Counted from the first letter of the stretch, positions 42,161-52,285 are shown. The stretch: DNA of 64,000 nt from Sva-07 sp963698565 (GCA_963698565.1 CAVORH010000028.1:186001-250000), one strand, 5' to 3'. Notes: generated by a model from the sequence alone, not told the origin. Translations and numbers: made by a program.

Positions 42161-42326
42161 ACTTAAATAAAATTTTAAATTATTAATTTAAAAATATTAT
42201 AATTATAAATAATTAAAATTATAATTTAACATATATATAATAATATAAGTTATAAGTTTTATATTAAAAAATTATGAAGATAATAGAATATTAAAAAAGG
42301 TAAAAAATTAAATTTTTAAGGATAAA
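42161..42326. other. Extremely AT-rich 166-bp block, non-coding
   Basis: Only 11 of 166 bases are G or C (hand count), in a region otherwise about two-thirds G+C. The edges are abrupt: the left flank ends in CGGGGTGTGT and the right flank resumes with GCGGCGATGGTCGACC. It is rich in short A/T runs and partial palindromes but has no long exact tandem repeat and no open reading frame. It sits exactly where the following cyclase gene loses its beginning. Could be foreign DNA, or an assembly artefact. Confidence 0.85.
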
Positions 42327-45300
42327 GCGGCGATGGTCGACCAGCCTCGTCAAGCGGATCGAGCTCGGCATCTCACAGGGAGTTCACAGCGGCACCTTCG
42401 ACCTCCACCTCGTCGACGCCGGACATCAGGAGCTGCTCGTGGTCGGCCCCGGCATGTCGGCGACGGTCGACTGCGAGGGCGCGGCCGAGCGCGGCCAGAT
42501 CCTGCTGAGCCATGCCGCCGCCGAACTGCTCGACGCCGCCCACCTCGGAGAGTCGACCGACGTCGGACGCGTGCTGGCATCGAGCCCACCGTCGAGCCCC
42601 CTGCCGCGCCGCTTGGCGCCCGACGGCGCCGTCGACGCATACGTGCCCGGTTGGTTGGTCGAGCAGACCGCCGCCGGCATCGTGGCAGAGCATCGGACCG
42701 TCACGGTCGGCTTCGTCTTCTTCGGTGGGGTCGACGCGCTCCTGACGTCCGAGGGCCCCGACGCCGTCCACGAACGACTCCAGGCGCTCGCGAGCGCCGC
42801 CGAGCAGGCCGCATCGCGCCACGGCGTGTTCTGGTTGGCGAGCGACGTCTACGCCGGCGGCGGCAAGATCATCCTCACCGCCGGCGCACCGCGATCGACC
42901 GGCCAGGACGAGGACGCCGCAGTCCGTACCGCCCGCGAGCTGGTGTCGGTCGACGTCGGTCTCCCGCTGCGCATCGGGCTGAACCGCGGCCCGATCTACA
43001 TGGGCGATCTCGGCTCGTCGCGCCGGCGCACGTTCACGGTGATGGGAGACGCGGTCAACCTCGCTGCCCGGCTGATGCAGAAGTCGACCGTCGGCCAGGT
43101 GGTGGCGAGCGCGGCCGTGCTCGACCTCGTTCCGACCGAGTTCGAGGTGACTCCCCTGGAGCCGTTCATGGTCAAGGGCAAGTCCGAGCCGATCCGGGCG
43201 GCGCTCGTCGGCGACCAGCGCAGCGAGGACGCCACCGGCACCATCGGTTCCACCGGTCGCTCCGAGCTGGTGTTCGTGGGGCGAGAGCCCGAACTCAACA
43301 CCCTCGCGCACGCCATCGACGACGCTCGATCCGGCCACGGACGGGTGGTCGACGTCGTCGGAGAGCCCGGAGTTGGAAAGAGCCGACTGGTCGAACACGC
43401 GCTCGCGACGACCGAAGGCGTCACGATCCTGCGCGCCAAGGGAGGGCTGTACTCCCGCTCGACGCCGTACTTCGCCGTGTCGACGATGCTGCGCGAACTG
43501 GCGGGAATCGACCCTGCAGCATCACCGGCCACCGCCGGACGCCTCATGTCGACCCAGGTACTCGACCGGGCGCCGGATCTCGAGCCGTGGCTCCCCCTGC
43601 TGGCGATCGCCTTCGGCGCCGAGACGCCGATGACGCCCGAGGTCGAGCGCATCGATCCGGCGAACCGTGCCGCGAAGCTCCGCGAGGTCGTCGTCGATCT
43701 CCTCACGACGGCGATCCCCGGCCCGATCGTGTTCAGGATCGACGACGCCCATCGCCTCGACGAGGCATCCGAGGAGCTGTTCGCAGCGATCGGGCGCCGG
43801 ATCGCCCGACGGCCGTGGCTGCTGATCTCCCTGCGATGGGAGGGCCACCAGACGTTCGCCGACCTCGCCGACGACGTCACACGCATCGACGTCGGGCCGA
43901 TGTCGCCCGACGAGGCCGAGCGACTGGCCCGAGCGGCCGTCGCCGCCGATCCGCAGTTCGACGACGACGATCTCGACGACCTGCTGCGCCGCGGCATCAC
44001 CAACCCGCTCTTCCTGCTCGAACTCGTCCGCAGCGGCATCTCCAGCGGCGCGGCGACACCCGACTCGATCGAGGCGCTCGTCACCGCTCGAATCGACACG
44101 CTGAACGCCACCGATCGGATCCTGCTCCGTGAGGCGGCCGTGCTCGGCTCCATCGTCGACACGCACCTGCTCGCCGAGGCGATCGGGGCGAACGAACTCC
44201 GGTCGGCGTCTCGCTGGGCCTCGCTGTCGGGGTTCCTGAGCCCCACCAGTGACTCGACGTTCCGCTTCGATCAGGGGCTCTATCGCGAGGTCGCCTACAA
44301 CGGCCTGTCGTTCCGTCGGCGCCGCCAGCTCCATGCCGGGGTCGGCCGGGTGCTCGAACGGCGGGCGGGCGAGGACTGGGTGAGCACGTCGGAACTCCTG
44401 TCGCTGCACTTCCACGAAGCGCGCGACTGGGAACGATCGTGGCGGTACTCGCTGATCGCCGGCGACCGGGCCGAGAGCAAGTACGCCCACGTCGAGGCCG
44501 CCGAGTTCTACCGCCGCGCTCTCGACGTGCCGCCGTCGCATCGACCGTCACCGTCGGCGTACGCCGCGGTCGCGGAGACACTCGGCGACGTCCTCGAACT
44601 GGCCGGCCGGTTCGACGAGGCCACGACGGCGCTGGGGCTGTCGCGGCGCACCCGTCGGAGTCCCGACGACGAGGTTCGCCTCATGCGAAAGCAGGGGGTC
44701 CTGTGCGAACGACAAGGACGCTACTCGCAGGCGTTGAGATGGTACGGACGAGGACTCCGCGGAGCGTCGAGCCTCCCGCCGCCCGAGTCGATTCGCGCCG
44801 AGGGCGACCTCGCCCTCGCCTATGCCGGGGTGCGCCTGCGGCAGGGACGCCTGCGCGATTCGGTGACGTGGGCGCACCGCGCCGAGCAACTCGCCGGTGA
44901 ACTCGACGACACCAGGATGCTCGCCCACAGCACGTATCTCCTGATGACCGGCTACGGCATGATGCGACGGCCCGAAGCACTCGACTACCGCAGCATGCCG
45001 CTCGAACTCTTCGAGCAGGTCGGGGATCTCCTCGGCCAGGCCAACGTGCTCAACAACCTCGGCGTCGACGCCCAGGACGAGTCCGAGTGGGATCGAGCAC
45101 TCGAGTACTACCAGCGAAGCCAGGCGCTGTACGACGAGATCGGCGACGTGATCGGATCTGCGACGGCGGCGACTCGAACATCGGTGAGATCCTCTCGAAC
45201 CAGGGCCGACCTCGAGCGAGGCCGAAGCGCTCTTGATCTCGAGGCCGCTCGGGCATGCCAGCGATCCGGGTACGAGATCGGGGCTCGCGGTTGCCGATCA

Positions 45301-45400
45301 GCTACCGCGGCCGGCTGCTCGCGCGACGGGGCGACTACGAGGGGAGGAATGATCCGACGGCTTCGGATCAACAGCGAGCAGCGTGCCCAGTGGGCGGTTG
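42327..45400 (+). pseudogene. Nucleotide cyclase-AAA ATPase-TPR protein, truncated at both ends
   Basis: Remnant of a large signalling protein. The frame enters directly from the AT-rich block inside a first cyclase-like domain (RIELGISQGVHSG..., ELLVVGPGMSATVDCEGAAERGQ), continues with a second class III cyclase domain (about 42690-43200, with FTVMGDAVNLAARL), an ATPase domain with Walker A GEPGVGKSR (43362-43388), and TPR-like helices to about 45150. The only in-frame starts are internal (GTG 42439). From about 45160 at least three indels mix all frames (SNIGEIL, EAARACQRSGYEIG, YRGRLLARRGDYEG), and similarity fades before the opposing gene at 45405. Confidence 0.8.
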
Positions 45401-45404
45401 CCGA

Positions 45405-45773
45405 TCAGGCGTACAGCGCCGCGAATGCGGCGGTGTCGACGTACTCGTGCAGGCCGGTGATCAGGCCCTGGTCGTCGAAGTGCAGGATCACGCACACGTC
45501 GGTCTGCGCCGACACCCCGTCGGGGCGGGTGAGGCGCACCAGGTGCTGCTCGACGACGAACCGCTCACCCACGCTCCGACGGATGTCGGAGTACTCGACG
45601 GTCACCCCGTCGCGTTTGAGGCCCTGGATCATCGTCAGCAGGCCGTCGATGCCGTGCTCGGGATTGCCGTTCTGCCGCACTCCGGCGCCGGGTGCGAACA
45701 GATCGGTGAGGCCGTCGAACTCCTGGGTGGAGAAGTGCTCGAACAGCTCAGCGGTGCGTGCGTCGAGGTCCAT
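45405..45773 (-). CDS. NTF2/SnoaL-like domain protein
   Basis: 122-residue SnoaL-type protein with the usual N-terminal helix (TAELFEHFSTQEFDGLTDLFAPGAG), a central GLLTMIQGLKRDG region and a C-terminal strand ITGLHEYVDTAAF. No enzymatic motif that fixes a function. ATG start at 45773. Its 3' end faces the decayed end of the cyclase pseudogene, and it is divergent from tldD with 59 bp between starts. Confidence 0.78.
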   Translation of the reverse strand: MDLDARTAELFEHFSTQEFDGLTDLFAPGAGVRQNGNPEHGIDGLLTMIQGLKRDGVTVEYSDIRRSVGERFVVEQHLVRLTRPDGVSAQTDVCVILHFDDQGLITGLHEYVDTAAFAALYA

Positions 45774-45832
45774 ACCCGAACAGTATCCCGGGAGCCGTCG
45801 TCGCGATCCGGCCGACGGCCTAACCTGCTCGG

Positions 45833-47296
45833 ATGACCGACCTGCTCATCGAATCGCAGACCCTCGAGGACCGGCTCCGATCCGTGCTCCCGGGCGACGT
45901 CGACTACGCCTCGGTCCGCCTCGTCGACGAGCGGTCAGAGCACCTGACGGTTCGCCGCAACCAGCTCGAGCCGATCTTCAACGAGTTCGACACCGGCGTG
46001 ATGATCTCGATCTGGGATGCAGGCGGCCTCGGCTACGCCGCCACCACCGACCTCAGCGAGGCCGGGCTGCGCAGCGCCGTCGACCGTGCGCGGTACTGGG
46101 CGACGGTCACCGCCGGCTCGATGGTGACCACGGCAGCGCCACGCAACCATGCCACCGGCACCTACGTGTCGCCGGTGGAGGTCACCTGGGACTCCCTGCC
46201 GCTCGACGACCGCATCGCGCTGCTCCAGCAACAGTCGCGCCTCCTCGGCATCGACGACCGCATCGTCAACTGGGGTGCCTCGCTCGTGCGCCGCGACGTC
46301 GACCAGCTGCTGCTCACACGGTCGAGGGTCGGCGCCACCGGACGCATCGAACAGCGCTTCCGCTTCGTCTACCCGAGCCTCCAGGCCACGGCGAACGAAG
46401 GCACCAACACCCAGACCCGCACGTTCGGCGGCCATGCGTTCTGCGGTCAGGGCGGCGCCGAGGTGCTCGGCCGGTACGGCTTCGGCGACGCCGCATCGCA
46501 GATCGCCGAACAGGCGCTGGAGCTGCTCGACGCGCCGAACTGTCCGACCGGCGTGATGGACGCAATCCTCGCCCCCGATCAGATGGTGCTGCAGATCCAC
46601 GAGTCGATCGGCCATCCGCTCGAACTCGACCGCATCCTCGGCGACGAACGCAACTACGCGGGCACGAGCTTCGTGACACCCGAGATGTTCGGTACGTACC
46701 AGTACGGCTCGGAGCTGCTCAACGTCACCTTCGACCCGACCGTGCCGGGACAGCTGGCGTCGTACGCGTTCGACGACGACGGGACGCCGGCGAAGCGTCA
46801 GCACCTCATCGAGAACGGCATTCTGGTGCGCGGCCTCGGCGGCGCGGTGTCGCAGGAGCGCAGCGGTGTTCCCGGCGTCGCGAACTCCCGCGCCGACAAC
46901 TGGAATCGACCACCGATCGACCGGATGGCCAACCTCAACGTCGAGCCGGGCGAGTCGACGCTCGAGGAGTTGATCGCCTCGATCGAGCACGGCGTCTACA
47001 TGCACACCAACAACTCCTGGTCGATCGACGACAGCCGCAACAAGTTCCAGTTCGGCTGCGAGTACGGCCAGCGGATCGAGAACGGCGAGATCGTCGGCGT
47101 GGTCCGCAACCCCGGCTATCGCGGGATCTCGTCGACGTTCTGGCGCAGCCTGAGCGGGGTGGCCGACGCCGACAGCTTCACGGTGATGGGCACACCCAAC
47201 TGCGGCAAGGGCGAACTCAACCAGATGATCGGAACCGGTCACGCCTCCCCCGCCTGCAAGTTCTCCGACATCGAGGTCTTCGGGGGCGAGCAGTGA
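45833..47296 (+). CDS. tldD: TldD-type metalloprotease subunit
   Basis: 487-residue catalytic subunit of the TldD/TldE peptidase, which trims small peptides and modified peptide natural products in the cytoplasm. The zinc motif HExxxH is H256-E257-S-I-G-H261. The C-terminal region with GTPNCGKGE and the TldD barrel are present. ATG start at 45833. Stop overlaps the tldE start (GTGA), as expected for a 1:1 heterodimer. No peptide-precursor gene was seen nearby. Confidence 0.92.
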   Translation: MTDLLIESQTLEDRLRSVLPGDVDYASVRLVDERSEHLTVRRNQLEPIFNEFDTGVMISIWDAGGLGYAATTDLSEAGLRSAVDRARYWATVTAGSMVTTAAPRNHATGTYVSPVEVTWDSLPLDDRIALLQQQSRLLGIDDRIVNWGASLVRRDVDQLLLTRSRVGATGRIEQRFRFVYPSLQATANEGTNTQTRTFGGHAFCGQGGAEVLGRYGFGDAASQIAEQALELLDAPNCPTGVMDAILAPDQMVLQIHESIGHPLELDRILGDERNYAGTSFVTPEMFGTYQYGSELLNVTFDPTVPGQLASYAFDDDGTPAKRQHLIENGILVRGLGGAVSQERSGVPGVANSRADNWNRPPIDRMANLNVEPGESTLEELIASIEHGVYMHTNNSWSIDDSRNKFQFGCEYGQRIENGEIVGVVRNPGYRGISSTFWRSLSGVADADSFTVMGTPNCGKGELNQMIGTGHASPACKFSDIEVFGGEQ

Positions 47297-48636
47297 ACGG
47301 CGAGCGCGACGAGCAGGCCTACTTCGACGAGCTGGTCACGACGGCGACGTCGGCGCTCGTCGGCGACGAGGTGCTGCTCGCCAACGTGTCGGGCGAACGG
47401 ACCGACTTCATCCGCCTCAACCAGAGCGAGGTCCGCCAAGCCGGCACGATCGACCAGCGAACGCTGACGCTCGACCTGATCGAGGATCGGCGCCACGTGG
47501 CCGGCAGCATCCGCCTGTCGGGCGTTGCATCGATCGACGATGCCCGAATCGCCGCGCTCCTGCTGCAGTTGCGTGATCAGCGCCGCGTCGTCGCCGACGA
47601 CCCGTTCCTGCTCTACAACACCGAGCCCACCTCCACCGAACGCATCGAGCGCGGCTCGATCCCCACCCCCGATGCCGCGCTCGCCGACATCCAGGCCGCG
47701 GGCAGGGACCGCGACCTGGTGGGCATCTACGCCTCGGGCGACACGTTCAGCGGGTTCGCGAACAGCCTCGGACAGCGCAACTGGTTCCAGTCGTCGACGT
47801 TCAACCTCGACTGGTGCTTCTACCTCCGCGCCGACAAGGCGGCGAAGAACCTCTACGCCGGCTTCGAGTGGGACGACGATGCCTTCGCCGCCAAGGTCGA
47901 CTGGTCGGCTCGACAGGTCGCGGCCCTCGAGCGCGACCCGATCAGCCTTCCACCGGGCGAGTACCGCACCTACCTCGCGCCGAGGGCGATGGAGGAAGTG
48001 ATCCAGCTGCTCTCGTGGTACGGAGCGTTCGGACGGCGCGCCCACGAGACCCGCCAGACCCCGCTGCTCAAGATGCTCGTCGAGGACGTCACCCTGTCGC
48101 CCTTGGTGTCGATCAGCGAGGACACCGCCAACGGCGTCGCGGCCAACTTCCAGTCGGCCGGATTCCTGCGGCCGGACTCGGTGCCGCTGATCGTCGACGG
48201 AACGTACGCCGACACCCTCGTGTCGCCTCGCTCGGCTCAGGAGTACGGCGTTCCCACCAACGGCGCCGGCGATGCCGAGTCGCCGCTGTCGGTGGCGATC
48301 TCACCCGGCATGCTGCCGACCGCATCGATCGACGAGGCGCTGGGGACCGGCTTGTTCGTCGGCAACCTCTGGTACCTGAACTTCTCCGACCAGGCAGCGT
48401 GCCGCACCACCGGAATGACCCGGTTCGCCACCTTCTGGATGGAGGACGGCGAGATCGTCGCGCCCGTCGACGTGCTGCGTTTCGACGACACGGCGTTCCA
48501 TCTCCTCGGCGACCGCCTCGAGGGCCTCACCGACCACGCGGAGGTGCTGCTCGACACCTCGACGTACGGACGACGGTCCACGGGCAGCGCCCGGCTGCCC
48601 GGCGCGTTGGTGGATGCGATGCGTTTCGTGCTCTGA
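47293..48636 (+). CDS. tldE: TldE/PmbA-type subunit
   Basis: 447-residue partner of TldD that lacks the HExxxH motif, as TldE/PmbA proteins do. It shows the paired fold with DGTYADTLVSPRSAQEYG and the C-terminal FWMEDGEIVAPVDVLRFDD. GTG start at 47293 overlaps the tldD stop. The same reading frame happens to be open from 42439 on through the cyclase remnant and tldD; that long frame is not one protein. Confidence 0.9.
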   Translation: MNGERDEQAYFDELVTTATSALVGDEVLLANVSGERTDFIRLNQSEVRQAGTIDQRTLTLDLIEDRRHVAGSIRLSGVASIDDARIAALLLQLRDQRRVVADDPFLLYNTEPTSTERIERGSIPTPDAALADIQAAGRDRDLVGIYASGDTFSGFANSLGQRNWFQSSTFNLDWCFYLRADKAAKNLYAGFEWDDDAFAAKVDWSARQVAALERDPISLPPGEYRTYLAPRAMEEVIQLLSWYGAFGRRAHETRQTPLLKMLVEDVTLSPLVSISEDTANGVAANFQSAGFLRPDSVPLIVDGTYADTLVSPRSAQEYGVPTNGAGDAESPLSVAISPGMLPTASIDEALGTGLFVGNLWYLNFSDQAACRTTGMTRFATFWMEDGEIVAPVDVLRFDDTAFHLLGDRLEGLTDHAEVLLDTSTYGRRSTGSARLPGALVDAMRFVL

Positions 48637-48705
48637 GACGACGCCCACCGTCAGCGGCCGTCGCAACGTTGTGGCAGCGACCGGGCCGGGGGTACGGTCG
48701 ACTGC

Positions 48706-48939
48706 ATGAAGAAGCTTCTGATCATCATCGCCCTCATCGGCGCGGCTGCAGCCGCCGCCGCAGCATTCCGACGTGACGACGTGAAGGCCGGCGCTCAGAA
48801 GGCGACGTCGACCGTGTCGAACGCCGCTCAGCAGGCCAAGGAGAAGGTCCAGCCCGCCGCCGACTCGGCTGCCGACGCCGCCGAGGACGCTGCCGACGCC
48901 GCCGCCGACGCCGTCGAGAGCGCCGCCAGCACCAACTGA
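48706..48939 (+). CDS. Small membrane-anchored Ala-rich protein
   Basis: 77 residues: an N-terminal hydrophobic segment (about 3-20) and a charged Ala/Asp/Glu-rich helix (about 25-75) that could form a coiled coil. It has an ATG start and a plausible translational context, and codon use like its neighbours. No family recognised. Separated from the next small gene by only 13 bp, so probably co-transcribed. Confidence 0.7.
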   Translation: MKKLLIIIALIGAAAAAAAAFRRDDVKAGAQKATSTVSNAAQQAKEKVQPAADSAADAAEDAADAAADAVESAASTN

Positions 48940-48952
48940 TCAGCGGTGCGCC

Positions 48953-49417
48953 ATGTCCGACGACGCGGACGACGCAGCGACCACGCCGGGCGAGACATCG
49001 GCTCAGCGCTGGGCCGTCCAGGCGCACGCGATCATCGAAGCAGAGGGTCAACAGGGGCTCGCGCGTCTTCTCGCTGACGGGTTCGTCCAGGAGACGCACC
49101 GCGGGGTCCCGCAGGCCATCCGCCGCGACGGGCTCCTCGGCTCGGTTCGATCCATGCGCGACATGGGTCTGCACGTCAGCGGTGTCACCGTGGCCACCTC
49201 CGGGGATCTCAGCGTCCTCACCCGACGCTCCTACCGCCACGGGCCCACCACCGTCGACCTCCTCGCCATCAGCGTCTGGACGACCGACGGCCTGCTCGAA
49301 CGCCTCATCGAGTTCGACGTCAGCTCGCTCGAGGAGGCCGTGGCGATGCTCGCCGGGATCACCGGGCAACCGGTCGTCCTGCTCGACCGACCTGTCGACC
49401 GCCCCGGCCAACCCTGA
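48953..49417 (+). CDS. SnoaL/NTF2-like small protein
   Basis: 154 residues. The C-terminal part (LAISVWTTDGLLERLIEFDVSSLEEAVAML) is the pattern that ends SnoaL-like domains in actinobacterial proteins such as those fused to cyclase/ATPase regulators. The N-terminal 20 residues are acidic and probably unstructured. ATG start at 48953. Function unknown. Confidence 0.68.
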   Translation: MSDDADDAATTPGETSAQRWAVQAHAIIEAEGQQGLARLLADGFVQETHRGVPQAIRRDGLLGSVRSMRDMGLHVSGVTVATSGDLSVLTRRSYRHGPTTVDLLAISVWTTDGLLERLIEFDVSSLEEAVAMLAGITGQPVVLLDRPVDRPGQP

Positions 49418-49470
49418 CGCACCCCCCGTTCACACTGGTTTCCACGAGTGAAGAACGGAGGAGGAACGAC

Positions 49471-49944
49471 ATGTTGGTACTGGTGGCAACGAACGAACTC
49501 CAGGGAACGGAACCGGGCGACTACGCCTGGACCGTCGAGGGCGAGCTGGTCACTCCGGTGGCCACCGAATGCGCCTCGGGCGAGCGATGCGGCTGCAATC
49601 GTGGATTCCCCGGCTTGGCGAGCGGGCGGGCCACCACCACGGCAATGGTGGTCGACCGGCCCGGCGTCGGGCCGTCCGATCTCCGCGACGCGGTCTTCGA
49701 CTGGCTCGACCGTGGGGGCTGGATCGAGCTGCTCCGGCAGACGGCGATCGACCGTTCGCTGGCGGCCGGACACGGCGGCCAGCTCGAACCGTGCGACGAC
49801 GCCGACATCGACGCACTGGTCGACTCGGTCATCGACGAACACGTCGACATGATCGAGGAGGTCTGCTCGGCGTTTCCGGAGGGCACGGTCATCGTGCGGC
49901 AGGGTCCGCTCGTCAGCGCCCGCACCCACCCCTTCGCCGCCTGA
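49471..49944 (+). CDS. Conserved actinobacterial protein with ECxSGxRCGCxRGFPGL motif
   Basis: 157-residue protein with a Cys-rich stretch (ECASGERCGCNRGFPGL, about 33-49, three Cys) and helices ending in HPFAA. I recall similar uncharacterised proteins in actinobacteria but no function. The Cys arrangement could bind a metal. ATG start at 49471 with a strong GGAGGAGG ribosome site at 49457-49464. Confidence 0.72.
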   Translation: MLVLVATNELQGTEPGDYAWTVEGELVTPVATECASGERCGCNRGFPGLASGRATTTAMVVDRPGVGPSDLRDAVFDWLDRGGWIELLRQTAIDRSLAAGHGGQLEPCDDADIDALVDSVIDEHVDMIEEVCSAFPEGTVIVRQGPLVSARTHPFAA

Positions 49945-49986
49945 CCGCCCCATCCGTCGCGCGACGAGCGCCTACGTTGGACCCTG

Positions 49987-50604
49987 ATGGGCCTCTACGA
50001 ACGCCACGTGCTCCCACGTGTGATCAACCTCGCGTGCAGCGGGAACGACATCGAGCAGCAGCGACGAGCGGTGGTACCGCACGCCACGGGCCGCGTGCTC
50101 GAGGTCGGAATGGGTCCGGGATTGAACCTCCCCTTCTACGACCCGTCGCAGGTCGAGTTCGTGTGGGGCCTCGAACCCAACGACGGGATGCGCTCTCTCG
50201 CCGCCGAGCGCATCGAACGCGCCGCCGTCGAGGTGCGATGGCTCGACCTTCCGGGCGAGGAGATCCCGCTCGACGACGAGAGTGTCGACACCGTCGTGCT
50301 CACCTACACGCTCTGCAGCATCGCCGACTGGGAGCGGGCGCTCGACCAGATGCGGCGGGTCCTGAAACCCGCGGGTCGGTTGCTGTTCTCCGAACACGGC
50401 GAAGCGCCCGACGAGGCGGTGCGAAGATGGCAACAGCGGATCGACCCGGTGTGGACGCGCCTTGCCGGGGGATGCCACATCACCCGGCCGATTCCGACGC
50501 TGATCGAGTCCGCAGGTTTCGAGTTGCTCCAGGTCGAATCGGCATATCTTCCCGGCCCGAGGATCTCCTCCTACCACTCCTGGGGCGGAGCACGTCGACG
50601 TTGA
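49987..50604 (+). CDS. Class I SAM-dependent methyltransferase (UbiE/METTL7-like)
   Basis: 205-residue methyltransferase. The SAM-binding motif I is VLEVGMGPGLNLPFY (about 38-52), motif II lies around GLEPNDGM, and motif VI in ALDQMRRVLKPAGRLLFSEHG. The N-terminal helix MGLYERHVLPRVINLAC and the sequence style match the METTL7-like branch. Substrate not predictable. ATG start at 49987, a Rossmann fold beginning where expected. Confidence 0.87.
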   Translation: MGLYERHVLPRVINLACSGNDIEQQRRAVVPHATGRVLEVGMGPGLNLPFYDPSQVEFVWGLEPNDGMRSLAAERIERAAVEVRWLDLPGEEIPLDDESVDTVVLTYTLCSIADWERALDQMRRVLKPAGRLLFSEHGEAPDEAVRRWQQRIDPVWTRLAGGCHITRPIPTLIESAGFELLQVESAYLPGPRISSYHSWGGARRR

Positions 50605-50695
50605 TCCGCACGTCGGCCGGGCACGGACCAACGTCACTTGCCATCGGCGAGCCAAGGTGTACTGTCCTTCGAAAAGGCAGCGTACGGAGGATCCC

Positions 50696-52285
50696 ATGCG
50701 GCGTTTCGGAGCGGTAGTGATCATCACGGCAGTCGCTCTCGCGGCGTGTGGAGGCGGTGATTCCGACGTGTCGACGGATTCCGTCGTGTCGACGGATTCC
50801 GTCGAGGACACGACCGAATCGACGCAGACGGTCACCACCGACGCCGCCGAGTTCGACATCGCCCAGGTGGAGCAGTCGGTCGTCAAGATCGCCGCCGAAG
50901 GCACGTTCATCGACCCCGAGGTCGGCGAACAACGCAACTCTGCGGGCGTCGGCAGCGGTGTGATCATCTCCGACGACGGCCTGGTCGTCACCAACAACCA
51001 CGTCGTCACCGGCGCGGCGCTCCTGCGGGTCTACGTCGCCGGCGACAACGAGCCGGTCAACGCCAGGGTGCTCGGCGTCAGCGAGTGCTCCGACCTCGCC
51101 GTCATCCAACTCGAGGGCGACGGCTACACCCCGCTCGACTACCGCAGCGATGCCGTCGCACCTGGCCTCGAGGTCTACGCCGCCGGGTTCCCGGCCAGTG
51201 ATGCGAACACGATCGAGGACGTCGACTACACCCTGACTCGCGGCATCGTGAGTTCCACGACAGCCAACGGCGAGACCTCGTGGGCATCGGTCGACGAAGT
51301 GCTCGAACACGACGCTCGGATCCGCGGTGGCAACTCCGGTGGGCCACTGCTCGACGAACAGGGTCGCATCGTCGGTGTCAACTACGCCGGGATCGACGAG
51401 AGCGACCAGAACTATGCGATCTCCGCGGCCATCGCCGAGCCGATCATCGATCGCCTCAGCGCGGGTGAGAACGTCGAGTCGATCGGCATCAACGGTGAGG
51501 CCGTCAACGACGGAGCGGGCATCAACGGCATCTGGGTGGCGAGCGTCGACAGCGGTTCGCCGGCCGACGCCGCCGGCATCGAGCCCGGCGACATCATCAC
51601 GCGGCTCGAGGGTCTCGACCTCGCCCTCGACGGCACCATGAACGACTACTGCGACGTGATCCGTACGAACGGCGCCGACGCCACGATGAGCATCGAGGTC
51701 CTGCGTTTCGCCACCGAAGAGGTCTACGAAGGCCAGCTCAACGGCACGCCGCTCGAATTGTCGTTCTCGTTCGCGCAGGAGTTCCAGGACGAGGTCGCGG
51801 TCGGCGACGATCCCGCGATCGCCGAGACCTACTCCGACTTCGTCAGCGTCAGTGACGACTCCGGCTCAATCACCGCCTCGGTGCCTTCCGAGTGGAGCGA
51901 CATCGACGGTACTGCCAATGCCGAATTCGGCCCGAGCCTCTACGCCGCTCCGAACCTCGACTCGTTCCTGAACACCTTCGACACGCCGGGCGTGATCATC
52001 GAGGCCACGGGATCCCGTGGTGTCGCCGACATCGATGCGACACTCGACGAACTCGACCTGTCCAGCGAGTGCACCTACGTCGGCCGCAGTCCGTACAGCG
52101 ACGTGCTCTACACCGGTTCGCTCGATGAGTACTCGAACTGCGGAGGCACCAGCACCTCGATCTTCGTCGTCGCCGTGACGCCAGAGGACGGCAGCTTCCT
52201 CGCTCGTCTCCTCATCCAGGCGGTGGAGCCTCGCGACCTCGACGCGGCCGACCAGATCTTCGCTTCCTTCGTGGCCAGCCCCTGA
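50696..52285 (+). CDS. HtrA-like (S1C) trypsin-type serine protease lipoprotein with PDZ domain
   Basis: 529-residue predicted lipoprotein protease: lipobox LAAC (C18), a Ser/Asp/Thr-rich linker with a duplicated VSTDSV (30-36), and a trypsin-like domain with H102 (TNNHVV), D133 (CSDLAVI) and S214 (GGNSGGP). A PDZ domain follows (about 265-350, containing GSPADAAGIEPGDIITRLEG). The last 170 residues form an additional domain of unknown type. It likely degrades or senses misfolded exported proteins on the cell surface. The start is the ATG at 50696, where the signal peptide begins. Confidence 0.9.
   Translation: MRRFGAVVIITAVALAACGGGDSDVSTDSVVSTDSVEDTTESTQTVTTDAAEFDIAQVEQSVVKIAAEGTFIDPEVGEQRNSAGVGSGVIISDDGLVVTNNHVVTGAALLRVYVAGDNEPVNARVLGVSECSDLAVIQLEGDGYTPLDYRSDAVAPGLEVYAAGFPASDANTIEDVDYTLTRGIVSSTTANGETSWASVDEVLEHDARIRGGNSGGPLLDEQGRIVGVNYAGIDESDQNYAISAAIAEPIIDRLSAGENVESIGINGEAVNDGAGINGIWVASVDSGSPADAAGIEPGDIITRLEGLDLALDGTMNDYCDVIRTNGADATMSIEVLRFATEEVYEGQLNGTPLELSFSFAQEFQDEVAVGDDPAIAETYSDFVSVSDDSGSITASVPSEWSDIDGTANAEFGPSLYAAPNLDSFLNTFDTPGVIIEATGSRGVADIDATLDELDLSSECTYVGRSPYSDVLYTGSLDEYSNCGGTSTSIFVVAVTPEDGSFLARLLIQAVEPRDLDAADQIFASFVASP

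Noticed and set aside
42161..42326. Replication origin (AT-rich unwinding element)
   Set aside because: No DnaA boxes, no dnaA/dnaN or repA genes nearby, and the block disrupts a gene.
42439..48636. One continuous plus-strand frame of 2065 codons
   Set aside because: It joins the cyclase remnant, antisense DNA of the NTF2-like gene, an off-frame stretch of tldD and the true tldE by chance. High-GC DNA leaves many long open frames.
50760..50815. Tandem repeat in the HtrA-like gene as a phase-variable tract
   Set aside because: The duplicated unit is 18 bp, a multiple of three, within the linker, so it only changes linker length.
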